64,000 nt of DNA from Paludibacteraceae bacterium (GCA_024401535.1 JAKSKX010000011.1:1-64000); one strand, 5' to 3'; shown: positions 15,892 to 25,289, counted from the first letter of the stretch. Notes: generated by a model not told the origin, from the sequence alone. Program-made: numbers and translations.

Positions 15892-18800
15892 TCACTCGGC
15901 TGAAATCTTTGCTATTTTCTCAGTACCTACTACGTAAACACCGATAGGCAAGCCCTTCAAAGCTGATTTCTTTTCAACATTCTTTCTAAGAACCACTCCG
16001 TTTGCACCAACAACATCAACCAAAGTGTCGTTCGTATTGACTGATTCTATGCCGGAGATTACTCCATCAATTTCCACATTTACTTTGGACTGCTGATCTG
16101 GAATGTTACTTGCACTTAGATTTGACTTGATGTCAGCACTTATCTTGCCATCTTCTGCGGCAGAAACCTGATACTTGATAACTTTATTAGTACCGATTCC
16201 CATTGAGTCGCATGTCCAGACAACTACACCACCATTCTTTCCATCTTTGTTTGCAAGGAACTCGATACCATCGTGATTGCCTACAAAACCTTCAAATTTC
16301 AAGCTTGACGGAATAGTGTCAGAATACACTACTTTGTTTAACTTTTTGCCATTTACAGGAGCATTACCAAGTATTCTGCGCCAAGTGTAGCCATCGAATT
16401 CCTCTACTAAAATATTTTCGACATAGTTTTCTGGAGAGTCATCGCATGTGTTTCTTGAGTAGTTATCAACCATATAACCCTTGTTATTCAAATCTGCCCA
16501 ACATGGTGAAACAAGAGTATAGGTGTCAGATTGTCCGTCTATTCTATTTATTTCTGCTTGTGGAGAATAGGACCAGTCATTTTCTGTACTAAAATTAATT
16601 AGTGGTGTATAATTTGAATTTTCAAATCTTATTCTAATAAACAATGGGCCAAACCCTCCCTTATGAATCATATACTCACTATTTAATCCTGAAAGAAGAT
16701 GAGAGGTTGGGCAACTAAGTACATCTTGGAATTTTATAATGACTCTATTGTTCTCATTATCCAAATGTTCTATGCTATAGTCAGTTTTTTCATTTCTGTC
16801 TTTTATCCAACCATATTTTTCCAAATCATTTCCGTTATCTAATTGTACAGTCAAATTATTAGCTATAAGACTATCATTGAAATAATAAGAAACGCGATAG
16901 TTGCTAAGATTTATATACGACTCCTGAGCGTCATTCCAGAATCGAAAATATTTATATTTTTGATAATGAGACAATAATGAACACTCTCCGTAACTTAGTC
17001 TCACATTGTCCCTTCCTCCGTCAAGCCACTCAGTATTATTGTTGTTTTGAATGGAAACTTCAATAACTTTATTTCTTTCGTTACCATCTACTGCTAATAC
17101 AGATTTCTTTACTTGTAGCGGAGATTCTAGAACATCAACAATGTTTCTTTCCATGGTATATGTCGCATTGTTAGGGAACTCATTTGAAGTCCAGACCTCC
17201 TCATCCCCAACGAATGCAGTGCTCTTCAAGGCGATATGTTTGTTCAATGTGTCTGTCACAACAACTTTGAAAGTCAATGTGTCCATGCTTTCCTCCGTTT
17301 TGCTTGACTTGAAACCTGGCAGGTTCTTTATGTTCCATGTCAGCATATTGGAAGCAAAGTCAGAATTTTTGTTTGAAGTATTTATAAACTTCATGTTGTT
17401 GTCAATAACAGTCTTGACAATGACATTTTCTGCATCTCCTGCACCATAGTTACGAACAGAGACAGTATATGTAATTGTATCTCCGACATAGGCAAATGTC
17501 TTGTTTGTAGAAAGATATACCTTTACATTAGAGTCTTTTCCCATATCAGAAGGTGCAATCAAGTTTCCAGAGCAAGTCAGCATACCCAAAAGTCTGAACC
17601 AGTCATGAAAGTATTTAGGTGTTGAGCCTTCGTACCTTTCTTCTTCGCTGGAAATGTCAAAATTGGCATCATCCCATATAAGTTCGCATTGGCGATAGAT
17701 GTCAGCAATTAAGTCATGGTCTTCGGAAATGACTGCAGCTCCTGCTCCAGCACCTATAGCATAGTTGCTATAGTAATTAGGTAAATCCAGTGGCTTTCCA
17801 TATATGTTATAGCATTGTCCATTTTGGGCAATTCCTTGCCACTTGGGTTGAGCTGGATCAGGAGAAAGTCCTAATTTTGTACATAATACTCCGCCATCTT
17901 TGTCCAAAGGATATTTTAAAATTTCTGCATAGCGAAGTGCCATATTGTATTGCGACGAGTCATTTCCATTGATAACTTCATGAGTTTCTGGATTCCAGTC
18001 ATACTCAGCATTGCCGTGCCATATATAGTCAAGCATATTGCGCCAAGGATAGCGGAAATCTTCTCCATTGGTGTAGTTTGTAAATGTAAGTTTGTTATCT
18101 TCGTCGAAATAATGTCGTCCAATAGATGGATATAGCCTCTGGTCATAGGCCTGTGCGTTTATCCAATTAGAGGAAGCTTTGGCTCTGCGGAACTGGCTTC
18201 TCACCCATTCGCTGTTTCTTGCGCTTTTCTTTCCTTCTCCGTCATTAAACCAACGATAGAATTCTTCGTAATATGCAGGGGCGTTGTAGTCGGAATAGGA
18301 TGCATAACCTCCCAAAATGTAAAAGTATTTATTTGTAAAATCTATTCCTAACTTGCTACCAGAAGATATTGCCCAATTTGTCATTTCACCAAAGCCGTCA
18401 CCTCCCTTGACATATCCATCTAGACCTATATCGCCAGAATGGATATTATGTAGGTCGCCCAATGTAGACTTTTCAGATGTAGTGTCCACTAAGGCAGCAA
18501 TGACATTGCTTGCCTCATTATAAAGGGAAATAGGTTCGCCATCAGCATCTTTGACAACCTCTCCGTTGTTCATCATTAGGTTGCCCCACTGTTTATTTGC
18601 TATAAGCAATGCCATCGCTATATCTTCGTCTCCATCAGTTGCCGAGGCTTCGCCTTCTTCACTATTTTCAGTATTAGTCCAACCTGCTAAGTAAGGAGTT
18701 AGATATTTTCCGCTGCTTTTCGTATCCAACACCTTGCCATCCTTGAACCTTTTTACATTGCGGAAACGGTTGTCATGAATCCACATGTACAAGCCGTTAA

Positions 18801-19194
18801 ATGTAGGCTGGTCAGCAAAAATTGCAGAAGCTAACAGTGCGTAGCCGTCACCCTCTGTGCAACGAATGCCGAAATTACCTGGTACTTCACTTGAATTATA
18901 GGTGATGTAACGTACACCTCCCACAGTAGTTGAATCATATCTACAACGGTGAGTCATCATAAGGTAAGCTTCACGCATTGCTTTCTCCATGTCAGCATGA
19001 GTCACTCCCTCTGCATTATTGTCTGCTAAACTTTTTCCATACTTATATTTCTTGAACTGAGGGAAAGGAACATTGGGATTACCCGAGTTTATTTCTGCCT
19101 TAATAAAGACAGACGGATCGTAACTTGTCTGTGCGGCGGAGTATGCGGCACCAAGTATGCACGAAGATAATGTCAGTAAAAATCGCTTTAACAT
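15892..19194 (-). CDS. Secreted glycoside hydrolase family 8 protein with type IX sorting-like C-terminus
   Basis: Exported polysaccharide hydrolase of GH8, a family of endo-beta-1,4-glucanases, xylanases, chitosanases and lichenases. A signal peptide covers residues 1-21 (LLTLSSCILGAAYSAAQ). The GH8 region (about 45-545) has CTEGDGYALLAS with the likely acid E114 and the family signature ATDGDEDIAMALLIANKQW at 186-204, whose D188 is the conserved catalytic-site aspartate. It is followed near 560-680 by a DUF11-like repeat (YVGDTITYTVSVRNYGAGDA), then about 330 residues with no recognised family, and a last segment GLPIGVYVVGTEKIAKI resembling a type A sorting domain. Single gene between terminators. 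The substrate cannot be deduced. Confidence 0.85.
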   Translation of the reverse strand: MLKRFLLTLSSCILGAAYSAAQTSYDPSVFIKAEINSGNPNVPFPQFKKYKYGKSLADNNAEGVTHADMEKAMREAYLMMTHRCRYDSTTVGGVRYITYNSSEVPGNFGIRCTEGDGYALLASAIFADQPTFNGLYMWIHDNRFRNVKRFKDGKVLDTKSSGKYLTPYLAGWTNTENSEEGEASATDGDEDIAMALLIANKQWGNLMMNNGEVVKDADGEPISLYNEASNVIAALVDTTSEKSTLGDLHNIHSGDIGLDGYVKGGDGFGEMTNWAISSGSKLGIDFTNKYFYILGGYASYSDYNAPAYYEEFYRWFNDGEGKKSARNSEWVRSQFRRAKASSNWINAQAYDQRLYPSIGRHYFDEDNKLTFTNYTNGEDFRYPWRNMLDYIWHGNAEYDWNPETHEVINGNDSSQYNMALRYAEILKYPLDKDGGVLCTKLGLSPDPAQPKWQGIAQNGQCYNIYGKPLDLPNYYSNYAIGAGAGAAVISEDHDLIADIYRQCELIWDDANFDISSEEERYEGSTPKYFHDWFRLLGMLTCSGNLIAPSDMGKDSNVKVYLSTNKTFAYVGDTITYTVSVRNYGAGDAENVIVKTVIDNNMKFINTSNKNSDFASNMLTWNIKNLPGFKSSKTEESMDTLTFKVVVTDTLNKHIALKSTAFVGDEEVWTSNEFPNNATYTMERNIVDVLESPLQVKKSVLAVDGNERNKVIEVSIQNNNNTEWLDGGRDNVRLSYGECSLLSHYQKYKYFRFWNDAQESYINLSNYRVSYYFNDSLIANNLTVQLDNGNDLEKYGWIKDRNEKTDYSIEHLDNENNRVIIKFQDVLSCPTSHLLSGLNSEYMIHKGGFGPLFIRIRFENSNYTPLINFSTENDWSYSPQAEINRIDGQSDTYTLVSPCWADLNNKGYMVDNYSRNTCDDSPENYVENILVEEFDGYTWRRILGNAPVNGKKLNKVVYSDTIPSSLKFEGFVGNHDGIEFLANKDGKNGGVVVWTCDSMGIGTNKVIKYQVSAAEDGKISADIKSNLSASNIPDQQSKVNVEIDGVISGIESVNTNDTLVDVVGANGVVLRKNVEKKSALKGLPIGVYVVGTEKIAKISAE

Positions 19195-19277
19195 AAATAA
19201 ATGATAAAAATATTATTAAAAGTTGTGCAAATTTCGTAAAAAAAAAACTGTAGTTGAAATATAATATAGAAAACTTT

Positions 19278-19311
19278 AAGGCACTTGTTAACTATTTTTA
19301 ACAAATGCCTT
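19278..19311 (-). terminator. Terminator between DUF4837 and GH8 genes
   Basis: Stem AAGGCA-TTGTTAA/TTAACAA-TGCCTT with one internal mismatch and a 6-base loop, downstream of the DUF4837 gene on the minus strand. The T-run is weak. Confidence 0.5.
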
Positions 19312-19404
19312 ATACTTGTATTTAACCTAGCTGTTTTTTCCCTTCTAACTGTTTTGTTCTTAGGGCATAATTATGACCTGACTAGGATTCGTTGGGCTTA
19401 TGCT

Positions 19405-20391
19405 TTATTCCCAAGTTACATTGCTGATCAAGGCCTCAAGCTGTCTGTATGGAGTTCTCTTTTTCTGATTAGGACTATAAATGAAAGCCTCTGTAGTTAC
19501 AAGGTTTTTATTGTCCTTGTCCAGATATGTGCGACTGACAAAAGGTCCTCCCATCATATCACCCTCTACTCGCCATAAGCCTCTGACTTCCATGCAGTAT
19601 TTATTGTCTTTGGATCTTACAGCCTGAGAGATAGGTGGAATATAGCGATATTCAGTTGTCATGTATGAACCCTCTGTAGGTCCAGGAACATACTTTTTCA
19701 AGAAAGAGTCTCTTACTGCCAGAATACGTTCCGGAGTAAAGTCTTCTTTGGACTTGTAGGGAATGCTATATACTATAATGTCCTGTCTTAGGTTTATGTT
19801 TCCGTTAGAAAACCAGCAGAAATTCTTGCCATACTTGTCTAGGGTAAGGTGGCTTGGAATGATAAGGTTTGCGCCGAAACGAGCCTTTACGGTATCTGTC
19901 AAAGCTATATTTCTGTGAGACGCATAGAAACTGCAGGCCCTTTCAAATTCCGCGTTCATAAAGAATCTGCGAATGACGTCAATGTTCTCGTTATATGTCT
20001 TTTCAAGTTCCAAAACGTCTGGAGCTGTGATTCTTGCTATTGCCTGAGTATTAGCCCATACATCGCGAGTATAGTTTATCTTTCCTTGTGTATATTTTGT
20101 GGCGTCTATCTCGTAAAAAAGAATGTTTCTTACAGGCTTGAATATACCAGTAAACTCTTCTGTACGTACAAAAGAAACCGTGAAGAATTCTTCGCTTTGG
20201 GCAAGCCCCGGCATATCCTCTTTAAGTAGTTCAGCAAGTTTGATGCCGATTGAATCTCTCCAAACTCTTTCGTCTCCAACTACCAGTAGTTCGAAACTTT
20301 GTCCAGTTACGGTATTCCCTAAGTTTGCAAGCTGGCATGATGTCAGCAGTGTAGATAATAGGGTAGCCAGAATGTATATAATTTTCTTCAT
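19405..20391 (-). CDS. DUF4837 family lipoprotein
   Basis: Predicted lipoprotein of 328 residues from the Bacteroidetes family DUF4837, function unknown. The signal MKKIIYILATLLSTLLTSC places the lipidated cysteine at residue 19. The body shows family-typical segments such as ELLVVGDERVWRDSIG, FKPVRNILFYEID and GLWRVEGDMMGGPFVSRTYL near the end. No catalytic motif can be named. It begins 12 bp after the rlmN stop on the same strand and the pairing rlmN-DUF4837 recurs in Bacteroidales, so co-transcription is likely; a functional link is not implied. Confidence 0.85.
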   Translation of the reverse strand: MKKIIYILATLLSTLLTSCQLANLGNTVTGQSFELLVVGDERVWRDSIGIKLAELLKEDMPGLAQSEEFFTVSFVRTEEFTGIFKPVRNILFYEIDATKYTQGKINYTRDVWANTQAIARITAPDVLELEKTYNENIDVIRRFFMNAEFERACSFYASHRNIALTDTVKARFGANLIIPSHLTLDKYGKNFCWFSNGNINLRQDIIVYSIPYKSKEDFTPERILAVRDSFLKKYVPGPTEGSYMTTEYRYIPPISQAVRSKDNKYCMEVRGLWRVEGDMMGGPFVSRTYLDKDNKNLVTTEAFIYSPNQKKRTPYRQLEALISNVTWE

Positions 20392-20403
20392 CCTCTAAAT
20401 ATT

Positions 20404-21423
20404 TTAGTTATTTGATGACAGCATTCCGCATGCGCCAAATATGTCTTCGCCCCTAGAACGGCGTATAGTTGCTGTGATTCCTTTTTTGTTAAGCTTGTCC
20501 CTGAATGAAACCATTGTTTCGTTGCTGGTGCCTTCTATCTTTGCTCCCGGTATCGTGTGGAAACGTATTAGGTTCACTCTGCACTCTAGACCGGCCAGCA
20601 GTTCAGCAAGTGCTGTTGCATGTTTGTCTGAATCGTTCCAGCCTTTGAACATGGTGTATTCGAACGAAACTCTTCGCTGTCCAGAGAAGTCGTATTTTTT
20701 GATTTCATCAATAACATCTGTTATACTCCATGCCTTTTCCGCTGGCATGAATTCTCTTCTCTGCTGTGGAAAAGGATTGTGCAAGCTGACTGCCAAGTGA
20801 CATCTGCTTTCTGCTAGGAATTTTCCAAGACCTTTCTTTAGCCCGACTGTTGAGACTGTAATTCGTTTTGGACTCCATGCATAACCCCATTCGGAAGTGA
20901 GAATTTCAAGGCTTTTTAGAACGGCATCTAGATTGTCCATTGGCTCTCCCATACCCATGTAAACCACATTTGTGAGTTTTGCACTGTCTGGAATAGATGC
21001 AATTTGGTTAAGAATCTCGTTTGTTGTAAGATTTGCGGAAAAGCCTTGTTTGCCGGTCATGCAGAATTCACAATTCATCTTGCATCCAACTTGACAGGAA
21101 ACACAAAGTGTTGCCCTGTCGTCTTCAGGGATATAAACTGATTCGATTGCGTACTTTTGTCCGACTTCGAAAAGGTATTTCTTAGTACCGTCAACGGAAA
21201 CCCACTCTGACGCTGGCTTTACTTTGCCGATTTCGTATGACTGTGAAAGCAGGTCTCTGTTTTTTTGAGATATGTTGCCCATCTGGTCAATAGAGTCTAT
21301 ACCTTTCTTGTAAAGCCAGTCTGCCATTTGCTTGGCCACAAATTTTGGCAACGACAAAGTCTGAGCTACGTTTTGCAGTTCAGTCAAGGTCATACCAAAT
21401 AGTCTATCCTTATATTCAGACAT
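20404..21423 (-). CDS. rlmN: Dual-specificity rRNA/tRNA methyltransferase RlmN
   Basis: Radical-SAM enzyme that methylates C2 of A2503 in 23S rRNA (and A37 of some tRNAs). The 4Fe-4S cluster motif CKMNCEFC (C114, C118, C121) follows LCVSCQVG. The later GEPMDN, SLHNPFP and FEYTMFKGWND segments are family-typical, and C332 in FGACGML near the C-terminus is the resolving catalytic cysteine. Length 339 aa is normal and the protein is cytoplasmic. It lies downstream of secG behind a hairpin and upstream of DUF4837. Confidence 0.96.
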   Translation of the reverse strand: MSEYKDRLFGMTLTELQNVAQTLSLPKFVAKQMADWLYKKGIDSIDQMGNISQKNRDLLSQSYEIGKVKPASEWVSVDGTKKYLFEVGQKYAIESVYIPEDDRATLCVSCQVGCKMNCEFCMTGKQGFSANLTTNEILNQIASIPDSAKLTNVVYMGMGEPMDNLDAVLKSLEILTSEWGYAWSPKRITVSTVGLKKGLGKFLAESRCHLAVSLHNPFPQQRREFMPAEKAWSITDVIDEIKKYDFSGQRRVSFEYTMFKGWNDSDKHATALAELLAGLECRVNLIRFHTIPGAKIEGTSNETMVSFRDKLNKKGITATIRRSRGEDIFGACGMLSSNN

Positions 21424-21453
21424 ATCAGCAATCGTTTCTATATATTACAAATA

Positions 21454-21481
21454 AAGACAGCTCTATGAAAAGAACTGTCTT
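21454..21481 (-). terminator. Hairpin after secG
   Basis: AAGACAG-TCT/AGA-CTGTCTT stem with one mismatch and a 6-base loop, directly downstream of secG on the minus strand, followed by TATTTG. Probably ends the pdxA-secG operon at least in part. Confidence 0.55.
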
Positions 21482-21503
21482 ATATCTCTATTATCTCTGA
21501 GTA

Positions 21504-21821
21504 TTATTCTCCAGCCTCGTCTGCGATGTCATCTGAAGCAGGAGCGGCAACCTCTGTGTTGTCAATAACCTTGTCCTTGTTTCTTCCTGGTACATAGTGA
21601 ATAGACCAAATAGAAAGAACAATTAGGGCAACCCAAAGAACCCAAGTAGCTTTCTCTACGAAATCAGTAGTTTGAGCGACTCCGGCCATGCTGTTTGCGT
21701 TTCCAAGCTGAGAAATCAATCCTCCGCCCTTAGAGTTCTGTACTAACACAATACCAACCAAACATACACTAACTAAGATTGCAATTGCAATAATTAGATA
21801 ATATTCAATACTATAATCCAT
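21504..21821 (-). CDS. secG: Preprotein translocase subunit SecG
   Basis: Small inner-membrane subunit of the SecYEG channel. The 105-residue protein has two hydrophobic helices (about residues 5-25 and 58-76) separated by the conserved loop VLVQNSKGGGLISQL, and the AGVAQTTDFVEKATW segment typical of Bacteroidetes SecG. An acidic tail of about 20 residues ends the protein. It is the last gene of the operon starting at pdxA, 8 bp after the TPR-like gene. This gene order is common in Bacteroidales. Confidence 0.93.
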   Translation of the reverse strand: MDYSIEYYLIIAIAILVSVCLVGIVLVQNSKGGGLISQLGNANSMAGVAQTTDFVEKATWVLWVALIVLSIWSIHYVPGRNKDKVIDNTEVAAPASDDIADEAGE

Positions 21822-21829
21822 ATTTTGAC

Positions 21830-22414
21830 TTATAAATTTCTTATTAGTTTTTCCAAAAATCTTATTTGGTCTGCAAAGTAAACACTTTTTTCTGGATATC
21901 TTGCTATCAAACCATTAAAAGTTTTAATTGCCTTGTCATATTTTTTCTGTTTAATGTAAATTTTGGCCAAAGTTTCTGAAAAAGGTTCTTCCTCTGGCTC
22001 ATATTGTTTAATTGGCAAAGGTTCTTCGCTGTCATCTTCAGAAAGCTCTTCAGGAGAAGGAAGGTTGATGGTTATCGGAGTCTCTCCAGTTAGGAAAGTT
22101 TCGATTTCGTCTCCCATAGACACTCCGGAAGGTACAATAGTCGGTCTGTCTGCCAACTCGGATTCTATGTCAAATACTGGAGCAGAAGAAGTCTGTGCCT
22201 TTACTTCTGGAGTAGCCTTTTTAGGTTCAGTTTTCTCCATAAGTTCGTACAGCACCCTGCGGTCGTAAGCACTAATCGCTACGTCGCCAAGCACGGAAAG
22301 ATACCTCACATCCCCAGTACTTTTCAACGCTTTAAGATAAAGCATTTTATAGTAGTATGAGTATGGAAATTGTATTGTCAGTACCTCAAGATCTGCAAGT
22401 GAGTATTCTGTCAT
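21830..22414 (-). CDS. Tetratricopeptide-like protein between lptE and secG
   Basis: Conserved Bacteroidales protein of 194 residues, probably cytoplasmic. The N-terminus (LADLEVLTIQFPYSYYYKML) and the C-terminus (LAKIYIKQKKYDKAIKTFNG) read as helical repeat units of the TPR type, joined by a long acidic, proline-rich linker of about residues 70-140 (PSPEELSEDDSEEPLP). TPR proteins act as binding scaffolds; the partner is not known. It is 4 bp downstream of lptE and 8 bp upstream of secG, hence in the same operon. Confidence 0.7.
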   Translation of the reverse strand: MTEYSLADLEVLTIQFPYSYYYKMLYLKALKSTGDVRYLSVLGDVAISAYDRRVLYELMEKTEPKKATPEVKAQTSSAPVFDIESELADRPTIVPSGVSMGDEIETFLTGETPITINLPSPEELSEDDSEEPLPIKQYEPEEEPFSETLAKIYIKQKKYDKAIKTFNGLIARYPEKSVYFADQIRFLEKLIRNL

Positions 22415-22418
22415 GTTC

Positions 22419-22958
22419 TTACCAGTTAGCTACTGTAGCGTTAAAGATTTGGTCAACCAACTCGTCTATGATTGTTTCGCAGAGTTGCTCCTGAACCTGG
22501 TTGATTGTCTGCGAGTTCGAGAATTCCTGGTATGCGCTGAAGTTCCTGTCGAAATTCTCTGTTGGGTTTGACTGGTTTGTGAACACTACATGCACCACAA
22601 CGGTAAGCCTAGTCATGGTTGACGTTCCCATTGAGTTTATCGCAGTTGGAGAAAGCGTATATCCTGTGATTTCCCCTGAAATCTGAAGGTCTCCGTTCTT
22701 GTTTACAAGATTAAGATTAGTCTTTGATGAAAATTCATCCTTTAGCTCCTCAGTGAAGTTAGGAGCAAGAGCTGGGTACACAAGCGAAGCTCTGTTGGGA
22801 AATGTGGCGATAGAAACCGTCTTTACTTTTGTGTAGTCTATAGAAGAGCCATTGAACTTATAAGATATAGTGCAGCTCACTCCAAGGAACACAAGCAAAG
22901 CAAGGACTATCTGTTTCACAAATTTATTTTTTATATTTGCCCAAGTCATATTTTTCAA
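22419..22958 (-). CDS. lptE: LptE-like lipopolysaccharide assembly lipoprotein
   Basis: Predicted outer-membrane lipoprotein of the Bacteroidetes LptE type, which plugs LptD and helps place LPS in the outer leaflet. The product of 179 residues has a signal ending LLVFLGVSC (cysteine about residue 29) followed by YKFNGSSIDYTKVKTVSI, the usual start of the mature domain, and ISGEITGYTLSPTAIN. The start at 22958 overlaps the end of the sigma-54 regulator gene by 35 bp; ATG 22949 is an alternative that still overlaps. It is the third gene of the pdxA operon. Confidence 0.85.
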   Translation of the reverse strand: MKNMTWANIKNKFVKQIVLALLVFLGVSCTISYKFNGSSIDYTKVKTVSIATFPNRASLVYPALAPNFTEELKDEFSSKTNLNLVNKNGDLQISGEITGYTLSPTAINSMGTSTMTRLTVVVHVVFTNQSNPTENFDRNFSAYQEFSNSQTINQVQEQLCETIIDELVDQIFNATVANW

Positions 22959-24198
22959 TATATCTGTATAAAGTTCTTTCGTTTATGCCCAAGGCTTCAG
23001 CTGCTTTTCTGTTATTAGGACAAGTTTCCAAAGCCTTGATAGTCAGTTTTCTGATAGCTTCATCTATTGACAGAGAGGAAGTATTGACCTCTACTATTTC
23101 TGTGACATCGTTTTTGTTTGTCTTCTTTTGGGTATGTTGAACTGAATCCTCGTCCTCAAAGAAGATGTCCTCGTCCTCCTCGATAGCTGGAGTGCTATGA
23201 GGCAAAGGCAGAGTGTTGATTTTTGTTGCCGGCTGAATTTGCTGAGTTGTAGGCACGATGTCGCCTCTTCGTTCCACTATGCCTTTGAGGTACTCGACTT
23301 CCTGGCGCAAAGAGTGTACGGCAGAGTAGAGTAGTTCCCTTTCTCCTGAATTGAACACGTTGTCCTTGCTGCCTATAGTAAGTTCGTGTCTGATTGAGTT
23401 TTTCTCAAAGTCAGGGAGATAGTTGAGCAGAACGTCCTTTGTAATCTTCTTGTTTTCGCTTTCAAGCAATGAGATTTGGTTTGTAACATTCCTTATCTGG
23501 CGAACATTTCCCGACCAGTTGTACTGTTTGAGGCAGACTACTGCTTCCTCGTCCAAGCGCACAGGATCTGTATGGTATTTTTCTGCGAAATCGCTTGCGA
23601 ACTTTCTGAATAGCAGGTATATGTCATCGTGTCTCTCCCTCAATGAAGGAACAGAAATCTGTATAGTGTTCAAACGATAGTAGAGGTCCTCTCTGAAAGT
23701 TCCTTTTTCTACCGCCTCCTGCATCTTAAGGTTTGTTGCAGCTACGACGCGCACATTTGTCTTTAGTACTTTTGACGAGCCTACTCTCGAGAATTCTCCG
23801 ACTTCAAGTACACGAAGCAGTCTCACTTGTGTTGTGAGCGGAAGTTCTCCGACTTCATCAAGGAATATTGTTCCTCCGTCGGCAACCTCAAAGTATCCCT
23901 TTCTCTCAGATATGGCACCTGTAAAGGCTCCTTTCTCGTGGCCGAACAGCTCTGAATCTACGGTTCCCTCTGGAATAGCACCGCAGTTTACGGCGATATA
24001 TGGGCCGTGTTTTCTGGCACTGTTGTTATGTATGATTTTGGGGAAGAACTCTTTTCCGACACCGCTCTCTCCTGTTACAAGCACGGAAAGGTCTGTCGGA
24101 GCGACTTGAAAAGCCACTTCGATAGCTCTGTTCAGCTTAGGGTCATTTCCTATTATCCCGAACTTTGCCTTTTGTTCCTGTAACTCAGATTCTGTCAT
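22924..24198 (-). CDS. Sigma-54-dependent transcriptional activator
   Basis: Bacterial enhancer-binding protein that remodels RNA polymerase with sigma-54. The AAA+ domain begins almost at the N-terminus: Walker A GESGVGKE at 43-50, the sigma-54 contact loop GAFTGA at 90-95, and Walker B TIFLDEVGEL with D114-E115. There is no receiver or PAS domain in front, only about 20 residues, so input must come from elsewhere or be absent. After an acidic linker (EEDEDIFFEDEDS near 335) the C-terminus is a Fis-type helix-turn-helix, NRKAAEALGINERTLYRYI. It starts 1 bp after pdxA ends, and this gene pair is common in Bacteroidales. Confidence 0.93.
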   Translation of the reverse strand: MTESELQEQKAKFGIIGNDPKLNRAIEVAFQVAPTDLSVLVTGESGVGKEFFPKIIHNNSARKHGPYIAVNCGAIPEGTVDSELFGHEKGAFTGAISERKGYFEVADGGTIFLDEVGELPLTTQVRLLRVLEVGEFSRVGSSKVLKTNVRVVAATNLKMQEAVEKGTFREDLYYRLNTIQISVPSLRERHDDIYLLFRKFASDFAEKYHTDPVRLDEEAVVCLKQYNWSGNVRQIRNVTNQISLLESENKKITKDVLLNYLPDFEKNSIRHELTIGSKDNVFNSGERELLYSAVHSLRQEVEYLKGIVERRGDIVPTTQQIQPATKINTLPLPHSTPAIEEDEDIFFEDEDSVQHTQKKTNKNDVTEIVEVNTSSLSIDEAIRKLTIKALETCPNNRKAAEALGINERTLYRYIEKYDLGKYKK

Positions 24199-24199
24199 T

Positions 24200-25234
24200 T
24201 TATACTAGCGGATTCGCAGTCATTTCTGCGTAGTTCTTTCTGTTGTTATATACGTCGATGGCAAGGTAAAGAGCGTTGCGGAATGAATCTTCGCAAGTCT
24301 CTCCGACACCGGCTTTGTCATATGCTGTACCATGTATAGGCGAAGTTCTGATTATAGGCAGTCCTGCTGTGAAACTTACACCGCTGTCCTGAGCTATAGC
24401 CTTGAAAGGAGTAAGCCCCTGGTCGTGGTACATTGCAAGTACAGCGTCAAAATTCTTGTAGTTGCCAGCACCGAAAAATCCGTCTGCTGGATATGGACCG
24501 AATGCCAGTATGCCTTCGCTTGTTGCGTCCTTGATGGCAGGGATGATGATGTCCTGCTCCTCGTTTCCGATTAGTCCGTTGTCTCCTGCATGTGGGTTAA
24601 GACCAAGGACAGCGATGCGAGGTCTTACGACACCGAAATCTCTGATCATTGTGTCCCTTAGTATTTTAAGCTTTGCCATTATGGACTCTTTTGAAATGGC
24701 TTTGCTCAATTCAGAGATTGGAACATGGGCAGAAACTACAGCTACTCTCAGCCTGTCGCTTACCATGAGCATTATGCCCTTGTTCCCGTTCGAGAACTTC
24801 TCGGCAAGGTATTCTGTATGGCCGGGGAAGTTGAACTTCTCCGCCTTTATGTTCTTCTTGTTGATAGGTGCGGTTACAAGGACATCGATAAGCCCGTTCT
24901 TTAGGTCCTCGGTTGCCTTCTCAAGAGCAAGGATAGATGCCTCGCCGGCTTCCTCAGTCTGTTTAGAAAGTTCAACCTTGATTTCATCCTGGATGCAGTT
25001 GATGATGTTTGAACGCTTTGAGTTGGCCTCTTCTGCCGAATTGATGACATTCAGAGAGAAGTTCTCTATGCCCAGCGCCTTGCGATGGAACGACGCAACC
25101 TTGGATGAGCCGTACACAATAGGCACGCACATCTCGTTAATTCTTGTATCTACTAATGTTTTGATAATAACTTCGTAACCGACACCATTTATGTCTCCTT
25201 GAGTTATACCAACAACAATCTTATCGTCTATCAT
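24200..25234 (-). CDS. pdxA: 4-hydroxythreonine-4-phosphate dehydrogenase
   Basis: NAD-dependent enzyme of the DXP-dependent pyridoxal phosphate pathway, oxidising 4-phosphohydroxy-L-threonine. The N-terminus VGITQGDINGVGYEVI, the metal-site histidines in FPGHTEYLA and VLGLNPHAGDNG, and the substrate segment YHDQGLTPFKAIA are all present. Length 344 aa is normal; cytoplasmic. It heads a five-gene minus-strand operon (pdxA, sigma-54 activator, lptE, TPR-like, secG) with a good promoter match 25 bases upstream of its start codon. Confidence 0.95.
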   Translation of the reverse strand: MIDDKIVVGITQGDINGVGYEVIIKTLVDTRINEMCVPIVYGSSKVASFHRKALGIENFSLNVINSAEEANSKRSNIINCIQDEIKVELSKQTEEAGEASILALEKATEDLKNGLIDVLVTAPINKKNIKAEKFNFPGHTEYLAEKFSNGNKGIMLMVSDRLRVAVVSAHVPISELSKAISKESIMAKLKILRDTMIRDFGVVRPRIAVLGLNPHAGDNGLIGNEEQDIIIPAIKDATSEGILAFGPYPADGFFGAGNYKNFDAVLAMYHDQGLTPFKAIAQDSGVSFTAGLPIIRTSPIHGTAYDKAGVGETCEDSFRNALYLAIDVYNNRKNYAEMTANPLV

Positions 25235-25258
25235 AATTATCTACTTTTTCTAAGTCTG

Positions 25259-25289
25259 CAAAGATAGTTTTTTTTGATGAAAATACAAA
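25259..25289 (-). promoter_or_regulatory. Putative promoter of the pdxA operon
   Basis: On the minus strand TTTG (25286-25289), a 19-base spacer and TATCTTTG (25259-25266) match the Bacteroidetes -33/-7 consensus fully. The -33 overlaps the T-tail of the upstream terminator. Confidence 0.65.

Noticed and set aside
19285..19578. 97-codon plus-strand frame opposite DUF4837
   Set aside because: It overlaps the well-supported DUF4837 gene on the other strand and has no signal of its own.
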